A DNA stretch of 58,794 bases from Legionellales bacterium (lineage in GTDB: Bacteria > Pseudomonadota > Gammaproteobacteria > JAGOUN01): the NCBI GenBank assembly GCA_027486005.1, contig JAIXPZ010000011.1, positions 1 through 58,794 on the forward strand, written 5' to 3'. A model generated the notes under the pieces. That model was not told the origin of the DNA, searched no databases, and was given only the letters and a program-made list of their open reading frames with translations. Position numbers and translations under genes: made by a program. Shown here one piece after another: positions 1-8,670 of this stretch; within the stretch, counting starts at the first letter, position 1, and every line of letters starts with the position of its first letter.

Positions 1-109
1 CAGCGATTCCCGCCCCCATTAAAAACCTCGATATAATGCGGGTTTCACGAGCTATTTGAATTATTTTTTCGTAAACTTCGCCTGATTTTTGTAAAAAAGC
101 AGGTGGATA

Positions 110-1414
110 ATGGGATTGCGCAAACATTTGTCAGCAGACGGCTTAATTAATCTTGTTCGTCATAGTGTTCATAAAGCAAAGTTAAAGGAGCTCAATTCTG
201 ATTACAGCTGGCAAGATTGTATTATGAGTGGCCTTGCGATTTTTGGGTTTAAATCTCCCTCATTGCTGCAATTTGAAAGGCGCGTTAATGAAGACAAAGG
301 ACTTCGGCGTAATTTAAAATCACTCTATGGCGTGAATAATTTGCCGAGCGATACTTGTTTGCGCGAACGTTTAGATGTCGTTGATCCTTCACGTGTTTTC
401 CGCCGTCCATTTAAAACTATTTTTGCTTATTTACAACGTGGTAAAGCATTAGAGTCTTATCGTTATCTCGACAATCATTATATTTTTTCGCTTGATGGCA
501 CGGGACAATTTTCTTCTGAACAGGTTCATTGCGATAGTTGTTGTGAGAAACATCATCGCGATGGAACGATTAGCTATTATCATCACATGCTCGGCGCAGC
601 ACTCGTACACCCGGATCACCAGGTGGTGGTTCCGTTGGCGCCTGAACCGATTGTCAAAGGCGATGGCGACACCAAAAACGATTGTGAGCGCAATGCATCA
701 AAACGTTTGTTAACCGATTTACGTCGAGAGCATCCTCATTTAAAAATACTGATTGTTGAGGATGGTTTAGCCTCTAATTTCCCGCATTTATCGCTGTTGG
801 ATTCGTTAAAAATGAATTATATCATTGGCGTGAAACCAGGGGATCACAAATATTTATTCAATCATATTTCTGCCCTCACGCCCATCACTTATCATCAGAA
901 AGATGACAAAGAAACTGAACACATTTTCGAGTGTTACTCCAACATTCCCTTGAATGCAGTCAATCACACATACCGAGTAAATGTAATGGTGTACACTGAA
1001 AAAAAAGCATCAGGAAAAGTACAACGATTTAGCTGGGTTACAAAAATTGAAATCACGAAAGAGAATGCATATAAGATTATGCGCGCAGGACGATCACGAT
1101 GGCGTATCGAGAATGAAACATTTAACACGTTAAAAAATCAAGGCTATAATTTCGAACACAATTATGGTCATGGATATAAAAATTTATGCTCCGTCATGAC
1201 GATGCTAATGTTACTCGCTTTTTTGATTGATCAAGTGCAACAACTGTGTTGTCGTGTTTATCAAAAAGCACGAAAAAAAATTGGGCCATTTTCAGTTTTA
1301 TTTGAACATGCGCGCTCACTGATTACTTATTTTTTCTTTGAAAGTTTTCATCAGCTTTGGGGGTTTATTGGTGACTCGGATAATCGTGCGCCGCCTCCAG
1401 AAATGATTCGATAA
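110..1414 (+). CDS. IS transposase, DDE type (IS4/ISNCY-like)
   Basis: A 434-residue protein with the layout of a DDE transposase. Candidate catalytic residues are Asp129 (motif SLDGTG), Asp218 (VEDGLASN) and a Glu near residue 334 (WRIENETFNTLK). The long spacing between the second Asp and the Glu fits IS4-like or ISNCY-type enzymes with an inserted domain. It would cut and join the ends of its own insertion sequence. The reading frame is intact from an ATG at 110. No convincing terminal inverted repeats were found, and the left end may lie at or beyond the window edge. The subfamily is uncertain. Confidence 0.8.
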   Translation: MGLRKHLSADGLINLVRHSVHKAKLKELNSDYSWQDCIMSGLAIFGFKSPSLLQFERRVNEDKGLRRNLKSLYGVNNLPSDTCLRERLDVVDPSRVFRRPFKTIFAYLQRGKALESYRYLDNHYIFSLDGTGQFSSEQVHCDSCCEKHHRDGTISYYHHMLGAALVHPDHQVVVPLAPEPIVKGDGDTKNDCERNASKRLLTDLRREHPHLKILIVEDGLASNFPHLSLLDSLKMNYIIGVKPGDHKYLFNHISALTPITYHQKDDKETEHIFECYSNIPLNAVNHTYRVNVMVYTEKKASGKVQRFSWVTKIEITKENAYKIMRAGRSRWRIENETFNTLKNQGYNFEHNYGHGYKNLCSVMTMLMLLAFLIDQVQQLCCRVYQKARKKIGPFSVLFEHARSLITYFFFESFHQLWGFIGDSDNRAPPPEMIR

Positions 1415-1504
1415 CACTTTTTCGGAAATTGGCTGTAAGAGACCGCGCACTTCTTTTTTTTCTCTAGCACGTTTGTAAAAACAAAAAACAGAGTTGATTG
1501 CTTT

Positions 1505-1539
1505 AAAAAAGGCATAAAAGGAAAAATTTATGAGGCCTT
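1505..1539 (-). terminator. Rho-independent terminator
   Basis: On the minus strand an interrupted stem (AGG, a CT bulge, then CATAAA, pairing with TTTATG and CCT) is followed directly by a run of six T. It lies 14 bases past the stop codon of the large gene at 1553-3826 and would end its transcript. Confidence 0.6.
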
Positions 1540-1552
1540 GTACTTGTAATAA

Positions 1553-3826
1553 TCAATATTGATTCTTCAGACTGCTGTTAAGCTCGAGGCGGGAATTTCT
1601 GGAAATAATATGAAACTTGCCTAATGCCAAATAATTTTCCCATGGCTGTAAAATTATCCATAACTGCCCAACAAAAAAGTTTTCAAGCGATCCATCTTCA
1701 TAGTAAACAGGGCGTAGCCTATCTTGAAAACGATCTCCTGTTACCTTTTGTCCAAATCCATATCGCGCCGCATGAATAATTTCATCACCAAATGAAACAA
1801 AAGGGTGGTGTCTATAAGGATACTCTGCAAAAGTTTCTGCTTGTGACAATGTTCTATTGAGTCGATCAAAGGTATTGCTATAAACTTCTTGCATATAATG
1901 GAGCTTTGTTGGGTAACCGACGCAGGGTGTCTCAGAAAGTTTTTTGACTGATTGCAATACCACGATGTTTGCGTCATCGCTATTGAGGTCTGCCACTACT
2001 GGACTATGTAAGTCACTTAATAATTGAGTATCAATTTCTTTTTTTAATTCATCCTTGCGTCGGTCGTCGGTAACAAGGTAATACGCTTTTTGATTAGTAT
2101 TGCACCGATAAAAATGAAATCCTCGCGCATGACTAACGATCTGCGTATTTATTGGTAACTGCTCAATGAACGTACTATGTAGACTAAAATCGGGAAAATA
2201 ATCCGTCAGTTGACCGATAGGCGCAACACTTTCTGCTGAGCCTCTACTAGCGCTAATTGCTCGTTTGACTCTTTTCTCGATTGGCTGAGGTGCCACATCA
2301 AGAGCACGTTTAGATGATGCAGATGGTTGCGCACTCGTTGCTATCGGTTGGTTGTTTCCATCAGCACTATGTGTCTCTCTAAAACTTGATGATGAGCTTT
2401 CGCTTTGTTTTCCTGATTGCACTTTACTGCCGCGACTTAATGTTCCACCGAACATTTGTATATCCTTGCTACTTGAAGGATAACGAGGGCTGTTACTACT
2501 ATGACGCTGCCTTCTCTGTTGAGAGCTAGAGTTAGAACTAGAGGCGGCATAGCTAAATTTATGTTTACTTTGCTCAGGAACTTGCTGAGGTGTTTTTTTT
2601 GATAAACGTTTTCCTGATGCAGAAAGTATTTCAGGCACATCAAAAAATGCGCGATCCAGCACTTTACTGACTGTGTTTTGAATTTCTTGATCTTGATCTT
2701 CATCTTCATCATAATCAAACCTTAATTCATCAAATGCTTCAAGCAAAAATAACTTGGTAGCGTTTGTATGAGGATATTCATTTAACCAATCAACAATGAG
2801 CGAAGAAAGCATGCTGTTTTCATCAACAATTAAATCATTTAACAGCTGAGCTAATCGTTCTAGGTTATAATCCAAGGCTGCCATAACAATTGGCTTGAAA
2901 ACAGTTTCAATATATTGTTTGTTTTCTACATTATCACTAAGTTCAAGGCAAAGAGCTTTAATCACTAAACAATAGCTACTATCATCTAGCTCAACAAAAG
3001 CTAATATTTTAATAAAGTGAACACGGTCAAAAAGAGTAAAGGCAGTATTCTGATCAATTTTTACTGAATATTGAAATAGATTATAGGGTGTCTGACTAAT
3101 TTCTTGTGTTGTCTTAGCAAGGCAGTGTTTGAAAACATCTGCTTGGTTATAAGCTTGAATATCAAAAGCATTATCAATAAGTATTTCTTGAATCAAAATC
3201 ATCAATTGCTTAAAACGAGTAGTTTTATTTTTCTTTTCTATTTCCAGTGGCAATTGGTGCATCACCTGATTGCCAAATAAATAGAGATCGTCTAAGCCCA
3301 TAACAAAAAAAAGGGACTCAATTTTATTTTTCTTTAATGGATCGAATGTAGTATTAAATACTGCTTGTCCTGTTGTGGTAATGATTGATGGATTGCCTCT
3401 ATTTCTAAATGCTGTTAGCAAGTAGTTTTTTACATCGATCTCACTTAAGTTATAAACACAAAGCAGTCGATACAAGTTCTTTAAAATACAATAATTTATC
3501 TCGAACTTGCTACTATCTTGCAATGACGTATTTAATAATAGTGCCGATAACCCGGTGTGAAGTTGATACGCAACCCAGCGATTCTGATGGCGGCCGTCTT
3601 GTAACGCTTTTAACTCAGCGATATATTTTTCTTGGTATTCCGGCGCAATGATAGTTGTTTGAAAATAACGGGTTAATTCATTGACACTTTGCCTTATCCC
3701 TTGATGATCTGGGTATTTTCTCACCTGAATCAGCAAGTTAATAAATTTTTGTACAAGATCTAGCCGATTAGTAGTAATAAAATATTTTGCAATACTGCTA
3801 TCAATTTTCTGCTTTGAAGAAAACAT
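1553..3826 (-). CDS. Large unknown protein, candidate secreted effector
   Basis: No family is recognised in this 757-residue protein. The first ~370 residues look alpha-helical, without a signal peptide or membrane segment. An acidic stretch (DYDEDEDQDQE) lies near residue 375. Residues about 420-500 are a Ser/Gln/Arg-rich linker. KR-x10-KRVKR at residues 506-522 matches the bipartite nuclear-localisation pattern. A folded-looking C-terminal part (about 530-757) follows, with many aromatic residues. The gene stands alone, has its own terminator, and lies between an IS transposase and an IS5 remnant, which suggests accessory DNA. An effector role is inferred from the architecture and the Dot/Icm-like genes elsewhere in the window. 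Confidence 0.55.
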   Translation of the reverse strand: MFSSKQKIDSSIAKYFITTNRLDLVQKFINLLIQVRKYPDHQGIRQSVNELTRYFQTTIIAPEYQEKYIAELKALQDGRHQNRWVAYQLHTGLSALLLNTSLQDSSKFEINYCILKNLYRLLCVYNLSEIDVKNYLLTAFRNRGNPSIITTTGQAVFNTTFDPLKKNKIESLFFVMGLDDLYLFGNQVMHQLPLEIEKKNKTTRFKQLMILIQEILIDNAFDIQAYNQADVFKHCLAKTTQEISQTPYNLFQYSVKIDQNTAFTLFDRVHFIKILAFVELDDSSYCLVIKALCLELSDNVENKQYIETVFKPIVMAALDYNLERLAQLLNDLIVDENSMLSSLIVDWLNEYPHTNATKLFLLEAFDELRFDYDEDEDQDQEIQNTVSKVLDRAFFDVPEILSASGKRLSKKTPQQVPEQSKHKFSYAASSSNSSSQQRRQRHSSNSPRYPSSSKDIQMFGGTLSRGSKVQSGKQSESSSSSFRETHSADGNNQPIATSAQPSASSKRALDVAPQPIEKRVKRAISASRGSAESVAPIGQLTDYFPDFSLHSTFIEQLPINTQIVSHARGFHFYRCNTNQKAYYLVTDDRRKDELKKEIDTQLLSDLHSPVVADLNSDDANIVVLQSVKKLSETPCVGYPTKLHYMQEVYSNTFDRLNRTLSQAETFAEYPYRHHPFVSFGDEIIHAARYGFGQKVTGDRFQDRLRPVYYEDGSLENFFVGQLWIILQPWENYLALGKFHIISRNSRLELNSSLKNQY

Positions 3827-3891
3827 ATGGTTTACCTCTGTTTAATTAGGCTTTGTTGCCTGCCCCCTTCTTTGGAACAGAATCTGAAAAT

Positions 3892-4221
3892 TTATGCGCA
3901 ACGATAACTTACTGGCATTCCCAATTTTGTCATCCGATTTAAAATTCCGCAACCTAACATTGGTTCATTTTTTTGACATGAAAATTCTCTCGCGTGCAAT
4001 TGTCTTCCAATTATTTTTTTGTAACGTTGAATCGATAATTCTGAAATATTTCGTTTTCCATATTCTCTTACTTTTTGCCATGCCATGCGAGCGAACGTTT
4101 TTATTTCCTGAAGATTACGATTACGTTGTGGATGATTATCAGCATTGTATACGGCATCACTATCCGTTGTAATAATAAAATGACAGTGCTCAAGGCCGTA
4201 AACTGTTTCTTTTACGGACAT
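3892..4221 (-). pseudogene. IS5-family transposase, C-terminal remnant
   Basis: The translation carries the tail of an IS5-type DDE transposase: VREYGKRNISELSIQRYKK, then IIGRQLHAREFSCQKNE and GCGILNRMTKLGMPVSYR. Homologues are about 300 residues, so the N-terminal two thirds, including both catalytic Asp residues, are missing. GGCTTTGTTGC at 3849-3859 resembles an IS5-group terminal inverted repeat and should be the surviving end. The other side is cut off at about 4187, exactly where a duplicated prlC 3' end starts. The first ~15 residues of the open frame are translated from that duplicated DNA and are not transposase. Confidence 0.75.
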
Positions 4222-4264
4222 TATGCATCCAAACCACTATGTCTCAATAACGCTTCTATATTAA
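4188..4264. repeat. Detached duplicate of the prlC 3' end
   Basis: About 76 bp aligned with 4932-5008 at roughly 85% identity; all 11 differences I count are transitions. On the minus strand it encodes NIEALLRHSGLDA and a stop, against NAEALLKHSGLNA and a stop at the end of prlC. The match continues about 34 bp past the stop codon. This copy has no prlC body attached and lies between vapC and the IS5 remnant. Confidence 0.9.
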
Positions 4265-4280
4265 TAGCCAAAAGAAAAGT

Positions 4281-4661
4281 TTAAGTATTCAATAAAATCA
4301 ACCCGCCATACTGAATAAAATGACGAAAATCATTATCACGAGTAATAAGCGGTACATGATGATCAATACAACACTGTGCGATAAGAGTATCTGCAAGGCG
4401 TGCTTTTAATTTTTTTGATAATAATTGAGCACGAAGCAAGCCCGCCCGTTGCCAAAATTCTGGAAATAATCGCAAAGCAGGCAATATGCCAATATAATCA
4501 ATCAGATGGTTGGGTAGCAAATGATTGCTTAAAACTTCTGCCATAACTATTGGCGGTAAAACTAATTCTCGATTTTCTAAAGCTCGAGAAATGCGTTCAA
4601 CATCCAAACCAACATCCCCTTTCAGAAAAGCAATAAAACTAGAAGAGTCAACTGCAATCAT
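4281..4661 (-). CDS. vapC: VapC-type PIN-domain toxin
   Basis: A 126-residue PIN-domain protein, the usual size for VapC ribonuclease toxins. The expected acidic metal-binding residues are visible: Asp5 (VDSSSF), Glu42 (AEVLS), Asp91 (LADTLIA) and Asp109 (TRDNDF). VapC toxins cut structured RNAs such as tRNA when released from VapB. The start codon overlaps the stop of the upstream antitoxin by 4 bases, so the two are translationally coupled. The module is bracketed by two copies of the prlC 3' end. The RNA target cannot be read from the sequence. Confidence 0.88.
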   Translation of the reverse strand: MIAVDSSSFIAFLKGDVGLDVERISRALENRELVLPPIVMAEVLSNHLLPNHLIDYIGILPALRLFPEFWQRAGLLRAQLLSKKLKARLADTLIAQCCIDHHVPLITRDNDFRHFIQYGGLILLNT

Positions 4662-4879
4662 TCTTCATCTCTATCTTTTCTCAATTCATTTAAATCAAAA
4701 TCTTTGAAACAATCGGCATATTTTCCTCTGCATTTTTGTAAATTTTCATAGGCTTTCGCACTCATCAAATGTTCCAAACCCTGTTTTATGCTTTCTGTAA
4801 TACCCAACCCCGTACTTTTTAAAACACTCTGAAGCAATTCTTTGGGTAAGATAGCTGTTATTTTTTGCGTTTGCATCAT
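4658..4879 (-). CDS. vapB: VapB-type antitoxin
   Basis: A 73-residue protein directly upstream of, and overlapping, vapC. The N-terminal half (KITAILPKELLQSVLKSTGLGITESIKQGLEHL) fits a ribbon-helix-helix DNA-binding fold. The charged C-terminal tail (FKDFDLNELRKDRDEE) would wrap the toxin. Antitoxins of this kind repress their own promoter together with the toxin. Two adjacent ATG codons make the exact start ambiguous by one residue. It follows prlC with an ~85-bp gap that contains one copy of the prlC-tail repeat. Confidence 0.82.
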   Translation of the reverse strand: MMQTQKITAILPKELLQSVLKSTGLGITESIKQGLEHLMSAKAYENLQKCRGKYADCFKDFDLNELRKDRDEE

Positions 4880-4931
4880 CTATCACTTTTCTATTACCAT
4901 GTTGAGCCATTATATGGCATAACATTACGGC

Positions 4932-5008
4932 GCTCAAGGCCGTAAACTGTTTCTTCTACGAATATTATGCATTTAAACCACTATGCTTCAATAACGCCTC
5001 CGCATTAG
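4932..5008. repeat. prlC 3' end, copy attached to prlC
   Basis: Partner of 4188-4264, separated by 744 bp that contain only vapBC. It spans the last 13 codons and the stop of prlC plus about 33 bp downstream. Together the copies form imperfect direct repeats around the toxin-antitoxin cassette. Confidence 0.9.
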
Positions 5009-7004
5009 GCTCTCGGCCACGAAACTCAACAAACAATTCCATTGCTGCCTGCGAACCTCCGCGCTCCAAAATAGCACTTAAAAATTCTTGCCCAGTTTTT
5101 CTATCCAAAACACCGTTTTCTTCAAATTTTGAAAATGCATCACTGGATAATACCTCCGCCCATTTATAACTATAATATCCGGCAGAATAGCCACCGGCGA
5201 AAATATGCGAAAATCCATGCTGGAATCGATTAAATGCAGGAGGAATAATCACTGCGATTTCAGCTCTCACCTTATCCAAAACTTTCTGCAGCTCTAATGC
5301 ATTAGCGGGCGCAGATTGACTATAAAGCAATAAATCAAAAATCGAAAACTCTAGTTGACGTAGCATTTGCATCGCAGATTGAAAATTTTTCGCGGCCAAC
5401 ATGGCTTTGAATAAATTTTCTGGCAATGGTTCTTTGGTTTCAAAATGTTCAGAAATCAATGGGATGGTATCTTGTTGCCAACAAAAATTCTCCATAAATT
5501 GACTGGGTAATTCTACCGCATCCCACTCAACGCCATTCACACCTGAAACCGCGCCATAATTGACTTGAGTTAGCATGTGATGCAAACCATGGCCAAATTC
5601 ATGAAATAGCGTAATCACTTCATCGTGAGTTAATAATGCCGGTTGATTTTGCATTGCTTGTGTAAAGTTGCTAATCAGATAGGCAACGGGCGTTACTAGT
5701 TTACCATTTTCAATTCGACGCGAGCGACAATCATCCATCCATGCACCACCACGTTTTTTCTCACGCGCATACATATCAAGATAGAATTTTCCACGCAGCT
5801 CCCCTGCTTCGTCACAAATCTCAAAGAAACGTACATCAGGGTGCCATGTTTCTACATCGTTCATCTCGGTCACATGCATGCCATAAATTTTCTCAATAAT
5901 AGCAAACATTCCAGAAAGCACTTTATCGATAGGGAAAAATGGCCGTAAAATTTCTTCATTTATCGCATATTTTTCTTGTTGTAATTTTTCAGAGGCAAAA
6001 GCAATGTCCCATGCGGATAATTCAGATATATTCAAACTTTCTTTAGCAAACAGCTTAAGCTCGCTCATTTCTTTTTCTGCAAATGGCCGTGTCTTTTTTG
6101 CAAGATCTCTTAAAAAATCCAATACTTGATCGACAGAGTCCGCCATTTTCGTGACAAGTGAATATTCTGCATAATGCTGAAAATCTAATAATTGCGATTT
6201 CTCTTCCCGTAAACGCAGTAGTTCTAATATCACGTCAGTATTATCAAATTTACCAGCATCGGGTCCTTGATCTGACGCGCGCGTGCTATAAGCTTTATAC
6301 ATTTGTTCGCGTAAGTTGCGATTTTCAGCATATTTCATTGCAGCAATATAAATAGGCGCATCCAGCGTTAAAATATAGCCGGATTGATTTTTTTCGGTCG
6401 CTTTGGCTTGAGCAAATTGAATGATATGTTCTGGAAGCCCGCGTAAATCATCTTTATTGTCAGTGGAATAAACCCAATGCTGCGTCGCATCTAAAATATT
6501 TTCTTCAAACTTAGTCGTTAGCTCACTTATGCGTTGCTGAATCGCTGCATAACGCACTTTTGCATCACCCTCTAATGCTACGCCCGCTAAACGAAAACTA
6601 CGCAATTCATCTTGCACAATCTTTTTCTGAATATTACTCAAGGTTGAAAAATAAGCTGATTCACTTAATAATTTTATTTTTTCATACAAAACACGATTTT
6701 GCCCTAACGCTGTAGAAAATTCCGTTAACGAAGGTAAGCAAGCATTATAAGCATCTCGCCACTCTGATGTATTAGTCACTGCATTTAAATGACTCACAGG
6801 TGACCAAGATTTATGAATACTCGCTGAAATATCTTCTAGCGGATTCATTAGATCATCCCATGTTAGAAAGTCACTCAACGTCATTAACGCATTCAATTTT
6901 TTCTGACTTTCTTGCAAAACGACCTGCACAGCAGGTAATGCATGTGAAGGCAAAATTTGTTTAAATTGTGGCAATTCTGTGCCAGAAAGCAGTGGGTTTG
7001 TCAT
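4965..7004 (-). CDS. prlC: Oligopeptidase A (M3 family metallopeptidase)
   Basis: A 679-residue cytosolic zinc peptidase matching the length of E. coli PrlC. The zinc motif HEFGH is in LFHEFGHGLHHML, and the C-terminal FAGGYSAGYYSYKWAEVLSSDAF block is typical of M3 oligopeptidases. It degrades short peptides, including cleaved signal peptides. The ATG at 7004 gives a normal N-terminus (MTNPLL). Its last 13 codons belong to the repeat that recurs on the far side of vapBC, so this 3' end may have been replaced when the cassette arrived. Confidence 0.96.
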   Translation of the reverse strand: MTNPLLSGTELPQFKQILPSHALPAVQVVLQESQKKLNALMTLSDFLTWDDLMNPLEDISASIHKSWSPVSHLNAVTNTSEWRDAYNACLPSLTEFSTALGQNRVLYEKIKLLSESAYFSTLSNIQKKIVQDELRSFRLAGVALEGDAKVRYAAIQQRISELTTKFEENILDATQHWVYSTDNKDDLRGLPEHIIQFAQAKATEKNQSGYILTLDAPIYIAAMKYAENRNLREQMYKAYSTRASDQGPDAGKFDNTDVILELLRLREEKSQLLDFQHYAEYSLVTKMADSVDQVLDFLRDLAKKTRPFAEKEMSELKLFAKESLNISELSAWDIAFASEKLQQEKYAINEEILRPFFPIDKVLSGMFAIIEKIYGMHVTEMNDVETWHPDVRFFEICDEAGELRGKFYLDMYAREKKRGGAWMDDCRSRRIENGKLVTPVAYLISNFTQAMQNQPALLTHDEVITLFHEFGHGLHHMLTQVNYGAVSGVNGVEWDAVELPSQFMENFCWQQDTIPLISEHFETKEPLPENLFKAMLAAKNFQSAMQMLRQLEFSIFDLLLYSQSAPANALELQKVLDKVRAEIAVIIPPAFNRFQHGFSHIFAGGYSAGYYSYKWAEVLSSDAFSKFEENGVLDRKTGQEFLSAILERGGSQAAMELFVEFRGREPNAEALLKHSGLNA

Positions 7005-7084
7005 GTTTTTTCCGTGCTAAATTAAAAGTTAAAATACACAAAGGATCATAGCAGCGCTTAACTTTCTATAATTAAACTTCGCAA

Positions 7085-8002
7085 TTACATAAAAGCATCG
7101 CTAATGGTTTTTTTAGAAAATATAAATCCATGCTGTTGTAATCGAGCAGGAACTACATTTTGTCCACCTAGTAATAACTCTTCGCCCATCTCTCCAAATA
7201 AACATTTTACTAACCACGCAGGCATGTTAAAAAAACATGGCCGATGATAGTGTTTAGCAAGAAGATGAATAAATGCTGACTGTGTAACCGGCATTGGATG
7301 TGTAAGATTAATCGGGCCAGTAATATCTGGATGTTCTAATAAAAAAATAATCGCAGAAACTAAATCATCAATATGAATCCATGACATCCATTGTTGACCA
7401 CTTCCTATCTTCCCCGCCAGTCCTAATTTAACCGATAACGCTAATTTTCCAAGCATGCCTTCATTGATTTTTAAAACCACACCAAAACGCATAATAGTGA
7501 CGGGAACATCATTTGCAATTGCCGGAGCCAATGCTTCTTCCCATTTTCTAGCCACATCACTCAAAAAACTTGATTCTATGGTTGAAATATCTTTCCAACT
7601 TTCATCAACAGGAATAGGCTGAAGTGGATTTTGTCCTGTCATTCCATAAACACCAACCGCGCTTGCGTTAAGCATTCTTGGTGATTTTACTCCTAGCTTA
7701 CTACACAAAAGCGCTAATGCATTGGTAGAGTCTAGCCGACTATCTAAAATACATTCCTTAAACTTTTTGCTCCATCTTTTTTCGCTAATATCTTGGCCTG
7801 CCAAATTAATAACAGCGTCATAATAACTTAATTTTTGGCTGCTGAGATCCGACCACTCTAGCGCCTCAACACGACTTTCATAAATCTTTTTAATTTTACG
7901 TTTGTCTCTACCAATAACCGCAATATCCATGCCACGCTCAAGCAACTTTGCAATTAAATTTCTTCCTATGCATCCTGTGCCGCCAGCAACTATTATTTTC
8001 AT
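7085..8002 (-). CDS. NAD(P)-binding epimerase, YfcH/SDR39U1 family
   Basis: A 305-residue extended short-chain dehydrogenase. It begins with the Rossmann motif GGTGCIGRNL at residues 7-16. INLAGQDISEKRW and NASAVGVYG fit the TIGR01777/YfcH group, as does the C-terminal DUF1731-like segment (FLLGGQNVVPARLQQHGF). The YXXXK-type tyrosine is at VGVYG. The substrate is unknown for this family; homologues include cell-division-associated epimerases annotated SulA-like. It lies upstream of prlC in the same direction with an 80-bp gap. Confidence 0.88.
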   Translation of the reverse strand: MKIIVAGGTGCIGRNLIAKLLERGMDIAVIGRDKRKIKKIYESRVEALEWSDLSSQKLSYYDAVINLAGQDISEKRWSKKFKECILDSRLDSTNALALLCSKLGVKSPRMLNASAVGVYGMTGQNPLQPIPVDESWKDISTIESSFLSDVARKWEEALAPAIANDVPVTIMRFGVVLKINEGMLGKLALSVKLGLAGKIGSGQQWMSWIHIDDLVSAIIFLLEHPDITGPINLTHPMPVTQSAFIHLLAKHYHRPCFFNMPAWLVKCLFGEMGEELLLGGQNVVPARLQQHGFIFSKKTISDAFM

Positions 8003-8063
8003 TTTAAGCCTTTTCTATGTTTGATTTAATATAAAATTAATTTTTCAAACCTCGAATATTGAT

Positions 8064-8093
8064 ATAGTCTCGACCGCGAGCGACCGAGACTAT
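8064..8093. repeat. Palindrome, 9-bp perfect stem
   Basis: ATAGTCTCG and CGAGACTAT form a perfect 9-bp stem around a 12-base loop, 10 bp past the stop codon of the minus-strand gene at 8103-8528. It could form a transcript-end hairpin, but no T-run follows on the minus strand, so it may protect the mRNA end or be a dispersed repeat instead. Confidence 0.6.
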
Positions 8094-8102
8094 GAAGAAA
8101 AA

Positions 8103-8528
8103 CTACGTGCTCTGCTCAGTTTGTAGCGCACACTGCACAGCTACCACGTTAGGAGGATATACGCGATCACCGGCTAATCGAAATTTAAGCTCGCCTGTTT
8201 TCGTTTCTTCTACTGTAACCTTTAACCTTACAGGAACGCCCGTATTAATAACTTGCGTAGAAAGATCTGCATCGCCACCTGCATAAACCCTTGCTTGAGC
8301 CGCTTTAAGTTCAAGCTTGTTACTATCAATTGATAATTTACACAGATAATCACCAGTCTCTTCAACAGTAAAGAAAACCAGGGTGCCATTTCCGTCACCA
8401 CCTTTTTTCTCACCTGCAACTTGACCAGGGAAATAACATTTCGCCCCAAGGTCACAATCAACTGCGGCATATCCTGCTGTTAAAGTAGAGGCGGCGAGCA
8501 AACTTAATAAAACTTTTGAACACTTCAT
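8103..8528 (-). CDS. Small secreted or periplasmic protein, unknown
   Basis: A 141-residue protein with a clear signal peptide: basic MKCSK, then a hydrophobic core, with cleavage probable after AGYAA near residue 22. The mature part has four Cys (VDCDLGAKCYF, YLCKLS, VQCALQ), enough for two disulfides, and appears beta-rich. No family is recognised. The ATG at 8528 has an AAGGA ribosome site at 8537-8541. It is transcribed divergently from suhB, with overlapping promoter regions. Confidence 0.65.
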   Translation of the reverse strand: MKCSKVLLSLLAASTLTAGYAAVDCDLGAKCYFPGQVAGEKKGGDGNGTLVFFTVEETGDYLCKLSIDSNKLELKAAQARVYAGGDADLSTQVINTGVPVRLKVTVEETKTGELKFRLAGDRVYPPNVVAVQCALQTEQST

Positions 8529-8564
8529 TTCATTTTTCCTTAAATAATAAATAAAGACGAACCT

Positions 8565-8594
8565 ATTATAATCACTATTGCGTTAAAATTGTAA
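8565..8594 (-). promoter_or_regulatory. Sigma70-type promoter for the 8103-8528 gene
   Basis: On the minus strand TTACAA (8594-8589), an 18-bp spacer and a perfect TATAAT (8570-8565) lie about 37 bp upstream of the start codon. Confidence 0.5.
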
Positions 8595-8620
8595 GCACAA
8601 AATGATTGTCAACAGCCTTT

Positions 8621-8650
8621 TTGCCGGTAGAATAACCGTTTGCTTATAAT
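8621..8650 (+). promoter_or_regulatory. Sigma70-type promoter for suhB
   Basis: TTGCCG (8621-8626), an 18-bp spacer and a perfect TATAAT (8645-8650) lie 20 bp before the suhB start codon. Confidence 0.55.
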
Positions 8651-8670
8651 AGTCCAAAAGAGGGTCATAC

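Noticed and set aside
1-109. Terminal inverted repeat of the first IS
   Set aside because: A weak CCCGC/GCGGG pairing is present, but nothing matching was found after the transposase; the IS may extend past the window.
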